Positions 34,290 to 47,216 of a DNA stretch of 64,000 nucleotides are shown piece by piece. The notes beneath the pieces were generated by a model. That model did no database searches. It was not told the origin of the DNA and worked only from the letters and a program-made list of their open reading frames with translations. This DNA is from Stenocarpella maydis (Eukaryota; Ascomycota; Sordariomycetes; Diaporthales; Diaporthaceae): assembly GCA_002270565.1 (NCBI GenBank), contig NQMI01000051.1:62001-126000 (forward strand), in the 5' to 3' direction. Both the position numbers and the translations under genes were made by a program. Position 1 is the stretch's first letter. The number at the start of each line of letters is the position of its first letter.

Positions 34290-35245
34290 GCTTCCTCGCG
34301 ACCGTGGGCCGAAAGAGAAATGCAGAAAGGCGAACAGAGAGTTGTTGTGGGCGCAAGAGAGGCGTGGCGGCAAAACTTGGGACGAGGAAGCGCAAACAGA
34401 AAAATCACGGGCATGGTCAGTCGGCTCAAGAAAGTAATTCTTATCGAGTATACTTTTTGGTTCTTATCGGTTGCTCACCAGGTCACCAAAATTTAGCGAC
34501 TACTAACTTAATTAGCCAAGTAAGTAGCTACCGAGGCAGGTACCTATACTAAGTACCCAGATAGGTACAATACTCCGTACTCCGTACCTAGGTAGAGCCC
34601 CGGGTGTCCTGGTTCCACATTCTTGGGGGCTGGACCATAACGAAGGACCCCTGCTTTGCAACCTGCAAGCAAGCCGGCACGGCCTACGTGCCGTCCCTCA
34701 GGGCTCAAGCATTATCCGTACACCAGCCTGAACTCTGAGAGCGCCCGCGGTGATTGATGTCCTGACATCAACGGCCAGCCTCATCCGGTCCGACTGCCCA
34801 GCTGTGCCTGTCGCCTGATCGGAAGCCTCCCCGAACTGACTGTACGATTAATTGCCCGACAAACCCGTGCATCGCTAGCTCCAAACGCTGCATCTAAGTT
34901 TCCAACTGTACAGCATTCGGTCGGAAACCCCCGCGGTTGGTTCGCCGTTTTGGCCTGGCAACGACTACCTATCCACCTACTTAATAGCCGGGCCGATCAC
35001 GCGCGTCTCACGATATCCGCCTTTTGGTAAGAGTGAGATGGACTGTGGCCCTCCGAGGGCTTCCAGCAGACCGTACCGGGCCATATCCATGAGCGTCTGT
35101 CGCATGAGACGTTGTGTTCGCCAAAACAGCGCCGGGCTTTGCACGAGATCCTGGATGTGACATCTGCTCGGGAGGCCGGCGCCCATCTCCACGTGCCCCA
35201 TGAATGGAGGCTGTCTCCCCCCTGTGAGGGACTCGATAATACGAA
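34290..35245. promoter_or_regulatory. Divergent intergenic region between ENP2 and MED13
   Basis: 957 bp that must hold both promoters. At 34500-34600 there are repeated AGGTACC/TAGGTA blocks and TACTCCGTACTCCGTA (34571-34586), a short tandem motif I associate with Pezizomycotina intergenic DNA. No gene seen. Confidence 0.5.
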
Positions 35246-38200
35246 ATGGACCCTGGGGAATATGATACTAACACATTATTGATTGTGAGTTCTCCCCGCT
35301 GACCCCGTCGCATCGTCTGCGCATCCCCCCGCTGACATCTGTGTGGTCTTCCCGCCCAGAACAACGTCGCCTCGGTTGCTTTCAAGATCTACGAGCCTGT
35401 CGTCACACACTCCTCCGCCTATACCTTCTCCGCCTCCGACGTCGAGTCAACACTCAGAAATGGAGGACACCTGGTCTATGCCGACCCGATTCGGCGAGCA
35501 ATATGGTGTTTCGCCCTCACTGCGGTCGATGGGTCCACCATGGGGTTCGAGGCTGAGCCGCCCCTTGGCTCTAACTTGGAAGTGTGCGGGTACAACCTTG
35601 CTATAGCAGAGGAGGGCGGTCTGGAGCCCATAAGCTTGCTCAAAAATCGAAATGCCACTCCCAACACGCTCAGCACGCCCGTATCCTCATCACCCAGCGG
35701 CTCTGCGCTCGACTCGGCGCTTCGAGGCGCACAAGCTCAGGGGGGCGCGTTGACCGCGACAGGTCTCCCTGTGGAGGCAGATACCAAGTCAACCGTTGGT
35801 CTCCCGGTGGATGCGAAAGGCTATGGGTCGATATCAGCAAAAGAAATATATGAGTTCTTCACAGCGGCGGTCTTGACCAGTCTCTCACAGCGCTTCTGTA
35901 CCAAAACCGGTTCGATCCCGCTGGACTCGAGGTCGTTCATCCTGCCGCCCAATCCGACCGATTCAGAGTCCTCGGAGCTTGCGGCTGTTCCAATAATAGC
36001 ATCTTTGAGGGTGCATCTGACCACAACAGGCTCACTCCTTCTCGGCGTCTCGCTGTCTCTCTCGCAGGGACTGCATGCCGGCGCAGATGGGTTGAACTCG
36101 TCTTTACCGCCAGCTGGCGCTACTGTTCTCGCTGCGCCATTCGGGGTGTTTGGCACATTCCAGGGACTTACAGAAGGTGACGCAAGCTCGGTCGATGGCA
36201 GTGCGGCTCAGTCGCCGGAGACTCAGATCACGCGTTTCAGGCCAGATGTGGATGCGAGGTGTAGCCAGTGGCGCGCCTCGTGCTGTAAGCTGCTTGAGAT
36301 GCGAGGAATCTCAGCCGCTGTATTGAGCAGGTCTTCTTGGTTGAGCATTCAGTACCTACGGCGCAAGCCCGTTGAATCAAGGTCGGACGGAAAGCGCACG
36401 CCTGTGGTGAATTCGCAAACACATATCCTGTGGCCAGCAGTGCTTTGCTTCCGGAAAAGGACGACAAGCCCTTTGGCGATGAACTGCACTGTCGATCCCG
36501 GCGGAATCGGCCTGAGGGATGGCTTCGATGCTTTGAATCATGCCAAAAACTGGTTCATAGGGAGCAATGATCGGGAGGAGCTCCTGGCGAAGAAGAAGAC
36601 CGAAAGAGAAGCGACCACGACCAAAGAGACCGGCGAAGCTAATCCTCGGCTGCTGCAGCAGAACAACGGATCCTCACCCTTTGATATGCGCCGAGCAAGC
36701 AACAATGGGGCAGCCGGTGGTGCCATGTATCCTACGCCACCCGACGGTGTGCAAACTGCGGCGGGTGTCACTCCGTCCATAGACGGGACCACATCCAGTC
36801 CTGGGAACCCAGCACCATCAGCGGCACTCGTTGACATTGACACATCAATGGCAGCTTCGGCAGGTCTGGGTGACGCTTTTGGCGAAGGATGGGATGGTTC
36901 TGGCTCTAAGCGAGATCAGCCCTTCATCCAGGACGAGAATTGGGAACTTAATAATGACGTTTTCGTTGACAACGATATCACCGATGCTGACTTCAACTTT
37001 TTCGACGACGAGAATCCTGGCTCGATGGAAGTCAGCGTCCCTGATGTTACGGACTTGAACAACGGACTGCCAGGCTTGAGCTCGACCGAGAAATTCGCGG
37101 TGCCCACCCCTCAGAAGCCTCGAGAACTCGGACCGCCAAAGACCAACGAACTGCCGGCTCCGCCTGTATTTGCCAAGCCAGAGCTGAAGCACGCAAGGAG
37201 CATCATAGGCGAAAGCCGCCAACGTGATGGTGCCAAGGTACGGCCTTCAAACGGGGTCAAAAGGCAACCCAGCCCTTTTGACCCTACAGCCGTCTACAAG
37301 AGGCTGAAGACATCCATTACAGTTGGTTTTCGGACCAATACGAATTCCATCAATCTACCACTACGGCGAGGAAGCGTGTACGACAAGCTTCAGTTCGACG
37401 CCTCTCTATCCATGGTGAACAAGAAGTACGAGCATAGTGGGAGGTTCGACTTCAAATGGGACGACGAAGAGAACAAAACCAAGAGTTCCGGTTCGCCTCC
37501 AACGACCGACTATCTGCGCCGGCATGGTAAGTCGCGGGCTACATCGAAAGACGTGCCAGCCAAAGGTCCGACTGCCACTGCGGCGATGGAAAGCAGCATG
37601 CAGCTTGATCATACCAAATATGAGGACTCAACATCCGACGCCGATGAAGTCAGTCTAGTCTCAGATCAAGACGATGCAAGCGACTTCTCCGATGAGCCAT
37701 CATCTCCCACCAAATTGAGTGTGCGGCGGCGGCGGCTCGACGACAACGAGTCACTTGCCCCGTCGATAAGAGATCCCGATTTTGTGGATGATACTCGGAC
37801 GCTGAGCAATACGGATTTGTCCAAGTTATCAATAAATGACCACTCTGAGACATCCATCGCGCGCTACTTCGCCGACCCAGAGCCAGCCTCTCAGCGACCG
37901 ATTTCCAACGATGACGAGTTTATTATGGTCGCCCAGATACTCACAGAACAGGCTGTTTCCGGCTGCCTCAAGATTGCTCTACCAGAAGACATACCTGCTA
38001 GTCTTCACCTCAGTGACCAGCAGCGAGACATTGTCCATGGCACACAAAATTCATTGCGGACATTGCAGGCCATACTGCCACCAAACCTGCAGACCGCGAC
38101 GGTCTGCCAGCTACGCCAGTTACTGGAAATCCAAGACGTTCCATTTCTCGCCGCCCCTAGCCGCATGCAGCCACGCCCAGCGGGTGGCCCAGAACAGCGA

Positions 38201-39835
38201 CCCAGTCTCGTCCAGATACCTCTGCCACACCTCGAGCTGCGTAGACAAGAGTCCAGACTGTCGGTTTTGCCGTCCGCAGTCAGATTTTGGGAGACTTTGG
38301 GGCTGGGACCGTCCCAGGGCCCAAAGAACGTCCATGCTGTATGCGTGTTCCCTGCTCTGGATGGTGTAGCCGACTTTGCTAGCATCCTGTTAGAGCGTCT
38401 TCACAATGTTTACGAGTCCCTGAAGTTGGGGAGTTTTGAGCGGATGCCATCCTCGGCGAACGTGCAGGACAGCCTCGTCTCATATGAGATCGACAGGACG
38501 AACAACGCCCCAGTCTCATCTCCGGGTTCCCAATTCAGGTCACCGCTGGTCGAGGACATGGCCAAACTTGCTGTGGCTATCTTCAATTCGACAGCCGTAG
38601 CCAAGAATTTTGTCATCTACTTTGTTTACACGCCTGATAATCCCCAGACCATTGTTGATGCCTGTGAGGCTTTCAAGAGGCTCTTTGACATATACAAGAG
38701 AGCGCTGGCGGAGAGAAAGAAGCCGGCGCAGAACGAGCTGGTGCTTCAGCTTGTGTCCCTGGACTTCATCGCCACCTCGACTTCGCTCGTCGTCCTCCAG
38801 CCGTTTGAGCACATACGACTCTGTCTCGAGACTTACGATCGCTGCACAATGTTCGGGGGCCCGATGCCGTCGCCAGCCATAGTTCTTGAGCAGCCCATCA
38901 CCCGCGGTATCGACTTCCAGATTAGGAACCCGCCCTCTGCAAACATACTCCAAGAAAATTCAGCAATGCACATAGCTTATGCACAGAGTGTTGATGAGAG
39001 GTGGATCACAGCTGCTTGGTCCGACAACCGTGGCTTCAAGCAGATGACTGCGTCGTATTGCCTAGGAAGAAGAGGCAAGCCACTATCAAGGAGCTTTACT
39101 GATGTCGCCCACGAAATATGGACAACGACGTTTGACCTGATATCCATCTGGAAAGTGCACTGGCGTATAATTATTACCAAAGTTGGGCCGATGGACCAGC
39201 ATGAGTTCAGCGACTGGACTACGCTGGCACAGACGGAGACCAAAGCCTCCATCACCCTCACTCTCTTGTCAGTTGACACCAAACCGTCGCTGCAACTGAT
39301 CCCAGCAGTATCCAAAATACCGATCACTGCACAATCCGCGTTCTACTCAACGCCAGTGTCCACGCCCCAGTCATCCATTGTTTCCCCAGAGCAAGTTGGA
39401 AACCCGGCGACACCAAAAGGGGCGCCGACTTCCTCGCAAACCGCCACCACACCAGGTGCGGACGCGAATGCCGAGGCTGACACGGACGCGAGCCTTGTGG
39501 ACGTAACCGACACGATCTGGGCGGCAATAGCCTCGCACCGGCTGAACGTCTCGCATTCCCTTGTTGACCCGTACCCAGCTCTCATCAGCGGCTACCTCAT
39601 CAAGCGGGGAGGCTCAAACACAGAGGACCCGCCTGCCGTCCTCGAGGTCAATGTGGTCCACAATGAGGGCAACCCACGGATGCACGAGCTGCTTCTTAGA
39701 GAGATGCTGACTTACTTCCGGGGACTGTGCACAATTGCAAGGGCCAGATCGGTGACCAGCGAGGAGGGGGATGTCAGGCCGTGGCATGTGGCCGCGGCGG
39801 AGAAAGGCGTACAAGCACTGTACCAGTTGATGTGA
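35246..39835 (+). CDS. MED13: Mediator complex subunit 13 (Ssn2/Srb9)
   Basis: Two exons (35246-35284 and 35360-39835) with a 75-nt intron (GTGAGT donor, GCCCAG acceptor) give 1504 aa. The N-terminus, NNVASVAFKIYEPVVTHSS and GGHLVYADPIRRAIWCF, matches the Med13 N-terminal domain. The C-terminus has the MID/PIWI-like segments IWKVHWRIIITKVGPMD and EGNPRMHELLLREMLTYF, ending in WHVAAAEKGVQALYQLM, typical of the family. Between them lies a long disordered, acidic, Ser-rich region (about 340-780). Med13 links the Cdk8 kinase module to core Mediator and represses or tunes RNA polymerase II transcription in the nucleus. The first exon encodes only 13 residues and was placed by homology of the joined N-terminus. 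It shares its upstream region with ENP2. Confidence 0.95.
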
Positions 39836-40263
39836 AGCCATAGGAGGGACGGAAATATTCAACAGGATTCTACCACGGGTTTTGCCGGACCGTTGGTGTT
39901 TTGGGTTGTAAATCACCGGCGCAAAGGCATTTGAAGAAGAAGCGCTGGGCTTGAAAGATTCCATTTCAGGGGCACATTGTAGGATACCATGCATAGCAAA
40001 CATTTGTAGCCACTTTTCTTATGCCCATACTCGTATTCACATATAGATCAGTCTTCGGATGGGTCGCACGTTGAAAGTCACGGTCTGCAAGGCCAGAAAC
40101 TCAAGTCTATCATTTAACTTCGTGTAATTCTTTTAGTCTATATACGCATATCAGGGACCCCATCCCATGCGAGATATATTTCTAGCCTGAAGCAGATTAT
40201 GGACAGGAGCAGCGCTGCAGCCGAAACCCAGCTCCTGTTTCAACGCTTCCGGCACAGGCCCCG
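39836..40263. other. Convergent 3' intergenic region
   Basis: 428 bp between the MED13 and MTAP 3' ends. No feature seen. Confidence 0.5.
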
Positions 40264-41391
40264 TCAGCTCTCCCAGAACCCGGGGAAGAGGTACTCGACC
40301 CTCTTCATGGCCTCCGGGTCCCTCCCCTCAGGCTTTGTCATGAACTTGACGGCCCCCGAACTATGGCCCTCCCAGTGGCGGGCGAGGACGAGGTCGCCGT
40401 GGTCGTGCTTGGACAGCTCGTCGAGGACGGCGCCGACGAGGCGCTTGGCGTTGGCGCTGTTGGTGGCCATGTAGCCCATGACCATGGCGACGTCGACGTC
40501 GTCGCCGCCCGCCCCGCCCCGCCAGCAGTCGTAGTCTGTCGCCATGCAGATCATCTGGTAGGAGAGCTCGGCCTCGCGCGCGAGCTTGGCCTCGGGCAGG
40601 GCCGACATGTTGATGACGCTGCCGCCCCAGGAGCGGTACATGTGCGACTCGGCGCGGGTGGAGAATTGGGGGCCCTCTGTTTTGGTAAAAAGGCAGTCAG
40701 TAAGTATGTTCCTTTGTTTGGGGAGGAGGGGGGAGGGGGGTTGTGATCTCGTCGAGCTAGGTAGGCAGGTGGGCGTTTTCCTAACTCACCTATGCATATG
40801 ACTGTGCCGCTGTCGTGTAGAGTCGAGCCCTCGCCCTGCATGGCGCCTGCGCAGGCCTTGACCACGGCGGCCAGCTTGGCGTCGAAGGGGTCGGCAAAGC
40901 CGACGTGGCCGACAAGGCCCTTCTCGAAGAAGGTAAAAGGCCTGACGCCCTTTGTGCGGTCGATGGCCTGGTCCGGGACGACAAAGTCCATAGGCTTGAT
41001 GTGCTCCTGCAGGGACCCCACGGCGCTGAAGGCGATGACGCTGCGTACGCCGATGTGCCTCAGGGCGGCGATGTTGGCGCGCGAGGGTATCTCATGGGGC
41101 GCGAGCTCGTGGTGTGTGCCGTGGCGCGACAGGAAGGCGATGGGCACGCCGTTATGCTCGAGGATGTGGATTGGCGCCGACGGGTAGCCCCATGGCGTCT
41201 GCGGGTTGACGGTCGCGACGGGCACGTAGCCGTCGATCTTGGAGAGGCCGGTGCCGCCTACCACGGCGATGTGGACCGGCCCTGGGTTGGAAGACGGACG
41301 TCAGTCAAACCCGAGGATTGACACTGAGAGAGGAACAAAGGAACAGCAACGAATTCTTACGGTCATACTTGTCTGGAAGGTCGGTGGTCAT
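40264..41391 (-). CDS. MEU1: S-methyl-5'-thioadenosine phosphorylase
   Basis: Three exons (41361-41391, 40790-41281 and 40264-40676) with introns of 79 and 113 nt give 311 aa. The enzyme phosphorolyses methylthioadenosine, a by-product of polyamine synthesis, to adenine and methylthioribose-1-phosphate, opening the methionine salvage pathway. Visible motifs are VVGGTGL near the start, the phosphate/ribose-binding FLSRHGTHHELAPHEIPSRANI, IAFSAVGSL, EGPQFSTRAES after the second intron, and INMSALPEAKLAREAELSY. The order and spacing match the trimeric purine phosphorylase family and MTAP in particular. The first exon has only 10 full codons (MTTDLPDKYD). It is cytosolic and possibly nuclear by family. 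Confidence 0.95.
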
Positions 41392-42303
41392 CGTGAAGAG
41401 TGAGGACAACTGCGCAAGACAAGAGGGGGGAAAGATCCAAGAGCCCGTTGCTGTAGCTGCCCCTCCGAGGTCAATAGAGGGGTTGAGAGCTCTACACTTT
41501 TTCCTCTAAGGCGACCCCTCGGCGTGAATGAAGTACCTAGGTAGTTAAACTCCATTCGCGAGACCTGCGAGTGCCTGTGACTAACTACTACTACAGATCT
41601 ACGCCAGTCAGCCGCCCACGTGGTGGCCGTGGGACAACGCCGCGTCACCACTCAAGGTTCCCAGCGATGGCTTGAGTTCCCATAGTTTTCTTTCCCAGGT
41701 GAAATCTCTCTCTTTTTTGCACCAGTCTCAACGACGAGGCAAGCAGCCAGGAGGCAGCTCATAAATGTGCCAAGGCCGCGGGATCAAGCCAAGGTGGATA
41801 ATCATCTGACAGGGACAATCGATCCCTTTCGCTTGTGTTACATGGTGCGTTTGTACGCCACTGACCTTGCATCTATCCGACGGACTCCCCTAGAGTGCAT
41901 CCTGCGATGACTGCAGGAGGCGAAGTCGCGCCTACATGCACGCTGATTCGCACACGACCGAACGCAACCAGGAACACTGGTCCTAGCGCGCTAGTGGGTG
42001 CTTGAACTTTGACAGCAATGGCATCATAACTCTAACGACAGCTTGTTGGCATTTTGGACTGGGCCTGCAGCTCAGAGCTGCTCGAGGTTGGTGGCAGTAC
42101 GAAATGGCCACCAGCTTGGCGCTCCTTTGCCCATGCCAAGGGCCCCGAGAACAAGACAGCTTTCCCGCAAGGATTTATGAGCAGGGTATCTATCCAGCAA
42201 AGGTATATAAGACCATGGTGAGACTATCAGGCAATGTCCAAGGTGGTGTAGCCATCCTCACCTACCATAACCTTCGTCTCTGTTCATCCCCAGTTGGTCG
42301 ACA
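41392..42303. other. Divergent intergenic region
   Basis: 912 bp between the MTAP start and the secreted protein gene. It contains the TATA box listed separately and no supported gene. Confidence 0.5.
42204..42210 (+). promoter_or_regulatory. TATA box of the secreted protein gene
   Basis: A canonical TATATAA about 94 bp before the ATG at 42304, a typical distance for a strongly regulated fungal gene. Confidence 0.5.
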
Positions 42304-43188
42304 ATGCAGCTCAAGGCCCTTCTCTCCACCGCCCTCCTCGCCTCCAGCGCAACAGCGCAGCAGGTCGTACGTGAGACCATCGAGGGATATGTCTTCGAGC
42401 ACTCAGGCCCGACAGACGTGGCCCCTCAAGAAATATATGAGATCCGGGGCCTGAAGACCGCCAACAAGCTCCTCAAGACACGCATGGGCCTCGACCCCGC
42501 GACGTCGGACGACCTGACCGAGCTGAGGACCGTGAACAGGCGCCTCAAGGCCGAGTTCGACGCCGGCGGCTTCCTGAAGCTCCTGGCGCCGGACATCGCC
42601 GCGGCCGACGCCTTCTGGCAGGACGTGGTCGCGAAGTCGACCCCGGGCAGCTGGATTCCGGCCGACGCGAGGGGCACCGCCTTCCTGCCGAACCTGACGG
42701 CCCTCGCGTTCGCCGCCTGGTCCCAGTCGCCCCTCGCCGACGAGGGCAACAACGACGCAAACGGGGAGCATTATTTCAAGCGCACTGTCGCCACGGGGCC
42801 GGGAACGCTGGCGTCGGAGATCCTGGAGGGATGGGGCGGCGTGACGACGCTGTTCACCATCCCGGACTATGCCACCCCGCCGAACAGGGTCCAGTTCCCG
42901 TTCCTGCGGCAATTTCCCGAGTTTCCCTTCCAGGCGGCGGGCAGCAAAGTCCTCGAGGACAAGAGCGAGGATCCCCTGTTTGGGGTGCTGCACATCTCGG
43001 TGCGCGATGTTGTAGGAGGGGCAGGCGAGCATGGCATCGAAATCTACTCGACCGTCTGGTACGGAGACGCAGCCGAAGACTCGTTCCTCGAGGCTGAAAG
43101 GCAGCACATGGTTACCGAGATTGTCAAGCTGTCTATAAAAGCCCAGAGAGATGTTGAAAGCGGCAGATTCACGGTGCCTTCGGTATGA
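42304..43188 (+). CDS. Secreted hypothetical protein
   Basis: A single exon of 294 aa. The first 18 residues (MQLKALLSTALLASSATA) are a textbook signal peptide with an AxA cleavage site. The mature protein has no Cys pairs typical of small effectors, and one potential N-glycosylation site (NLT). It contains several aromatic-rich blocks (FWQDVVAK, HYFKRTV, FLRQFPEFPF, EIYSTVWYGD) that suggest a folded domain of about 270 residues. No enzyme family is recognised. A clear TATA box precedes it, so expression may be condition-dependent (inference). Strong GC bias at third positions supports it as coding. Confidence 0.75.
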   Translation: MQLKALLSTALLASSATAQQVVRETIEGYVFEHSGPTDVAPQEIYEIRGLKTANKLLKTRMGLDPATSDDLTELRTVNRRLKAEFDAGGFLKLLAPDIAAADAFWQDVVAKSTPGSWIPADARGTAFLPNLTALAFAAWSQSPLADEGNNDANGEHYFKRTVATGPGTLASEILEGWGGVTTLFTIPDYATPPNRVQFPFLRQFPEFPFQAAGSKVLEDKSEDPLFGVLHISVRDVVGGAGEHGIEIYSTVWYGDAAEDSFLEAERQHMVTEIVKLSIKAQRDVESGRFTVPSV

Positions 43189-43939
43189 GGAGGTGGGAAG
43201 GGCTCGGGCTATGTTTTGCTATAGCTCTAGAGGCGCGTACTGGAAGCAAGAAGCAATGATAGACTCCAATAGACAATAGACAATAGACAATAGACGGAGC
43301 AACAGTAATGAGGCCTTGATCACAGGTTACCCAAGATGTGAAAGCGGGCATCCATCCACCGTTAAATGTGCGGGCTTGGGATTTATGGGTCAAACAAGAG
43401 ACGCCCCTAAGGTGTATGGCATCAAAATCCAAAACTCGCGGGTCCCGGTGGCAGCAAGCCTGACACGTGCTCTCAACATGGCCAAAACTGCATGTCTCGA
43501 TAGAGAAGGAAAGGACGGCCAACTGAGGGGGGAGATTCCTTCGGAGTACAGGAGGATGCTCTGGCTGCACAGGGCTGAGAGGGATGTGGTGTGGTACCGC
43601 TACAGCACACCGGGGTGAGCTTAGGCATGGATCCGCTGCAAAATTCACGCCGCCTCCAGCGTGCCAACCTCACTGCCCACCTACAAGGCGCCTAGTCCTG
43701 GCAAGCTCAATCAGTTTTGCCATCAGAAATACTCACCATCCACTTTTGCCTTGAGGCACGCCCAACGTCCTCGTTGCTTCCGGCCAACAAAGTATTGCAA
43801 CCAATACCTGCCTGTTGTGGACACGAAAGCCTGTCAGAGGACGATTCGGGGCCCCGGCCACCCTTGGGAGCAGAGATAGCTTTTGGTCCCACCTCGGCAG
43901 ACCGAGTTCGTTGCTGGAGCTGTAGTCGAGCACGACAAC
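43189..43939. other. Intergenic with a small tandem repeat
   Basis: 751 bp between the secreted protein gene and the ataxin-10-like gene. Apart from the AATAGAC repeat, nothing recognised. Confidence 0.45.
43268..43295 (+). repeat. Tandem repeat, four copies of AATAGAC
   Basis: Exact 7-bp unit repeated four times in the 3' flank of the secreted protein gene. A microsatellite. Confidence 0.9.
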
Positions 43940-46900
43940 ATGGCGCTCGGCTCGGCGACGGAGGAACCTGAGCCTGGCCCTCACAGCAACACCTCCTCAA
44001 ACGAGTCAATAGAGGAGCGATGTTTTGCGGCGGCCCTCATATGCCTCGAGGGCCACTACACCGACTCACCCGCAATGGGTCCTCAGACCAATGCCAAGGT
44101 CGTCTCAATGGTGTCGCGCACCTTGGAGAAGACCCATGCATCCAAAGAAGTCCGGTGAGTTTGTCCCTCCGCCTTGCAAATCTGTGTTGCCGCATGTACT
44201 GAACCCCACCGCAGAGAAGCTCTCTCGAGGAATGTCGCCATATGGATATGGCTCACGAGGATCTTCGCTGCTGCCATCCCAAATCTCACCACCCGCTCTG
44301 TCGGCCCGCTGGCAAGCCTGAATGACCCTGACAAGGGCGTCACCCCCCAGGAGAGCACGGCTCTTATTGTTAAGAACTATCAGGGGCTTAAGGACGACCT
44401 GCAGATTCTTAACAAGCTGATGCATATCGCCCGTAACCTCCTCGTGACGACAGAGCCCGAGGTACCGCAGGATTTGTGTGCGGCAGTCCACTTTGATCAG
44501 ATGGTTTACCAGACCATCATTCTCTGCGTCAACGTAACCAGCAAGGGCTACGACGGCGAGGTCTTGGATGAGAACTCGAGGCAGAGACTTAATGAGATCA
44601 CGGAGCTTTGTAAGGACCCGGGGTGTCTTATTGCCGTGACTTTATATGCTAACATGCTGTCCAGACAAGAAGATACTCGTCACCTCGTTACAACAGGCCC
44701 ACAACTGGACTGCCAAGAATGACCGGAACAAGATGTCCTTCTGGTTCGACGTGCTGTTCGACGAGGATGCCGCACTCGATGACCCCCAAGATGGACTCGG
44801 AGATGGACTGGGGTTCCGAGTCGACGTTGCCAAGACTGAGGTTCAACATTGGCTGGAACGTAACTCAACAATGTGCGACACTGCCCGCCGGCTTCTTAGA
44901 GACTATGCCGAGAACCGCTCTCACAAGCCCCCCGGTGCACTGGCACCAATATCACCTTTAGCCTGGAACTGGCTGCCTCCAGGCTCGGTGAAGGTCAGGG
45001 CGGATGATCCCGGTGATAACGACAAGATCAACCCGCAATGGAAACCTGACGAGACAGACAAGTTCGAGCAGGACAGATGCTATGGGCGCGTTTCTAGAGA
45101 GGTCGACATGTGGTGGATCAAGGCACGAGACGCCAACTTTGATGATTGGGTGGTGCCTATGCCCTCGGTAGAGTTTGCACAAAAGCGAACCGAGAACTGC
45201 AAGGAGAACCTCGTCAACCGATATGCCCATCAGTATCGCGCCGAAGACCAGGACAGACAGGGATCGCCGCAGGAGGGCGTCCAAGAGGCCGACTACCCGG
45301 AGGAAGGTGACCAGCATGCCCCTGAGGAATATGGCGAGGAGTATATCGACGACATGGTCGAGGACGAAGACGTCGACGACGACGATTCATATGGCGAGGG
45401 ACCCATGACCGGTCTTCTCACGGAGGTACCCAACATACTCGATCCTAAACAAATCGAGGCCCTGCACATGATTGTCAAGTCATGCATATTGGACGCAGCC
45501 GGCAGCGGTTGGACTAGGGCAGGCGAGAATCTGCAAAAGACGCGATGTCGCATGTTCCTGGCTCTAGACTGCGGGAAGAGTCTCCTACGAGAAATGCTTG
45601 TCTTTATCGCAGTATGGGAGAAGGACGAGTCATCCCTTATCTTCCAGATTACAAGCCAGATCGTCGAAGCCATCCACCACAGTGCTCTCATCCCTTACGC
45701 TTGGAACAACCTGCGGATACCCAAGGACATTGTATCGCCAGCCCAGACAATCCTCCTCCGACTCATCAATTACATGTTCCGAGCACGCATCAAGAACCCG
45801 CCGGCCGAAGAGAACAAAGACCAGATGGTGGCGATAAGATTAGTCCACTTCTTCTTCATTACGTTCAGGAGCCGGATCGTACCCGAGTGTGTAGCTCTGA
45901 TGAACCTCCAAGCGCAGATTCGGGACAACGCCATGGATCCGGCAGATTTCCCTGTCGATAATTGGGACATGGAACGCGCCAAGGACGGCCTGGTCCAGTT
46001 CTTGGACTTCCTAACCACGGTGTCCGACGACCTGGAGATGAGGAACAAGCTGATCGAATGGGAGGCGGCATACGATCTTTTGGCGCTTCTGAAGGGCCTC
46101 GAGGCTGGCGTGCCGAAGAAGCCTCTTGTTGATGTACCCCACCGCTCACAGCATCGCCCAGCAGATCCGACGGCGTCGGCGTCGGCCAACGAACACTACG
46201 ACTCTCACGATCCTCCTCCTCCTCCCCCTCCCCATCCAAACATTCGAGAGACCCCGTCCGCTCACACCTTCCCGTGGGCCGGAGTCAAAGGCCAGATCCT
46301 GCAGATACTCGCGGCTCTCCTCCAGCCGCCCTCCGGACGCAGCAGCCCAGGCAATCCGACAGTGCAGGCGCAGGTTGTACGTCACAACGGCATAGTAGCC
46401 CTGCTGAACTGCTGCACCTACGACGACCACAACCGCTACGCCCGCGAGCGCGTCCAGCTCTGCCTCAAGTGGCTCATGGACGGCTGCGAGGACGCCAACA
46501 CGTTCCTACGCAACCTGGTGCACAACACGCCCGCCCCGCCCGCTAGCGCCGCCGCGCCGGGGCAGACCACGAACCTCCGCATCGACGGCGTGCCCGGCGA
46601 GGTGAGGGTGCAGGTGCGTCCAGCCCCGAGCGAGCCGGCCATGGCCACGCTGAATAACAATGGTGTCAGCGCCGCCGGTAACCCGGCCCCCGCCGCCCCG
46701 GCGGCTCGGACGGCCGGCGGCGGCAACCCTCCCGTGCCGGCCGTGCCCGGCCCGAGCGGCGCCAACGGGGCGCCGCAGCTGGATAACCCCAGAAGTAACA
46801 TGCGGACCTACCTACAAGCGCTAGATTGGGCGCAAGCTCAGATGTAACGAAACCCTTTTCCTGCTCTCAACGACCCCCCCCCNCGTCTAACCCGTTGCTA

Positions 46901-47027
46901 TCGGTACAGGTACTGCGTCTTGAAGCTTACCGAGAGGCTGAAGAAAGAGGGCATTGACATCAACCTACGAGATGCGCTCGGCGTCGACACGGACCCGAAG
47001 CTGAGGAATTTGCGAGGAAAGCTGTGA
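43940..47027 (+). CDS. Ataxin-10 / Ctr86-like armadillo-type protein
   Basis: Four exons (43940-44154, 44215-44609, 44665-46843 and 46910-47027) with introns of 60, 55 and 66 nt give 968 aa. The sequence is mostly helical. RNVAIWIWLTRIFAAAIPN and ILVTSLQQAHNWTAKNDR near the N-terminus and HNGIVALLNCCTYDDHNRYARE with LCLKWLMDGCE near the C-terminus resemble the ataxin-10 domain of fungal Ctr86-type proteins. An acidic stretch (about 420-450) and a Pro/Ala-rich stretch (near 860-920) interrupt the helical parts. The last intron contains the ambiguous base N at 46883 in a C-run. The final exon reads YCVLKLTERLKKEGIDINLR. ATG 43940 is the first in frame. Fungal family members have been linked to cytokinesis and copper response; the role here is unproven. 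Confidence 0.7.
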
Positions 47028-47216
47028 TATCAATGTAATGGGGCGGTAGTTCCGGGCGGGGAGGGCAGCCGTCATGACAGGAGGTACGCGGCGTCAACGG
47101 CGTTAGGTGTCGAGACCTGCCTCCATGAGAATGGCGTCTCAGAGATGCCAGAGGTAAGATTTTCACTTCGCAGTGGAACAAGATTTGTGTCCAGACAAAT
47201 CAAATATTATTCTTTT

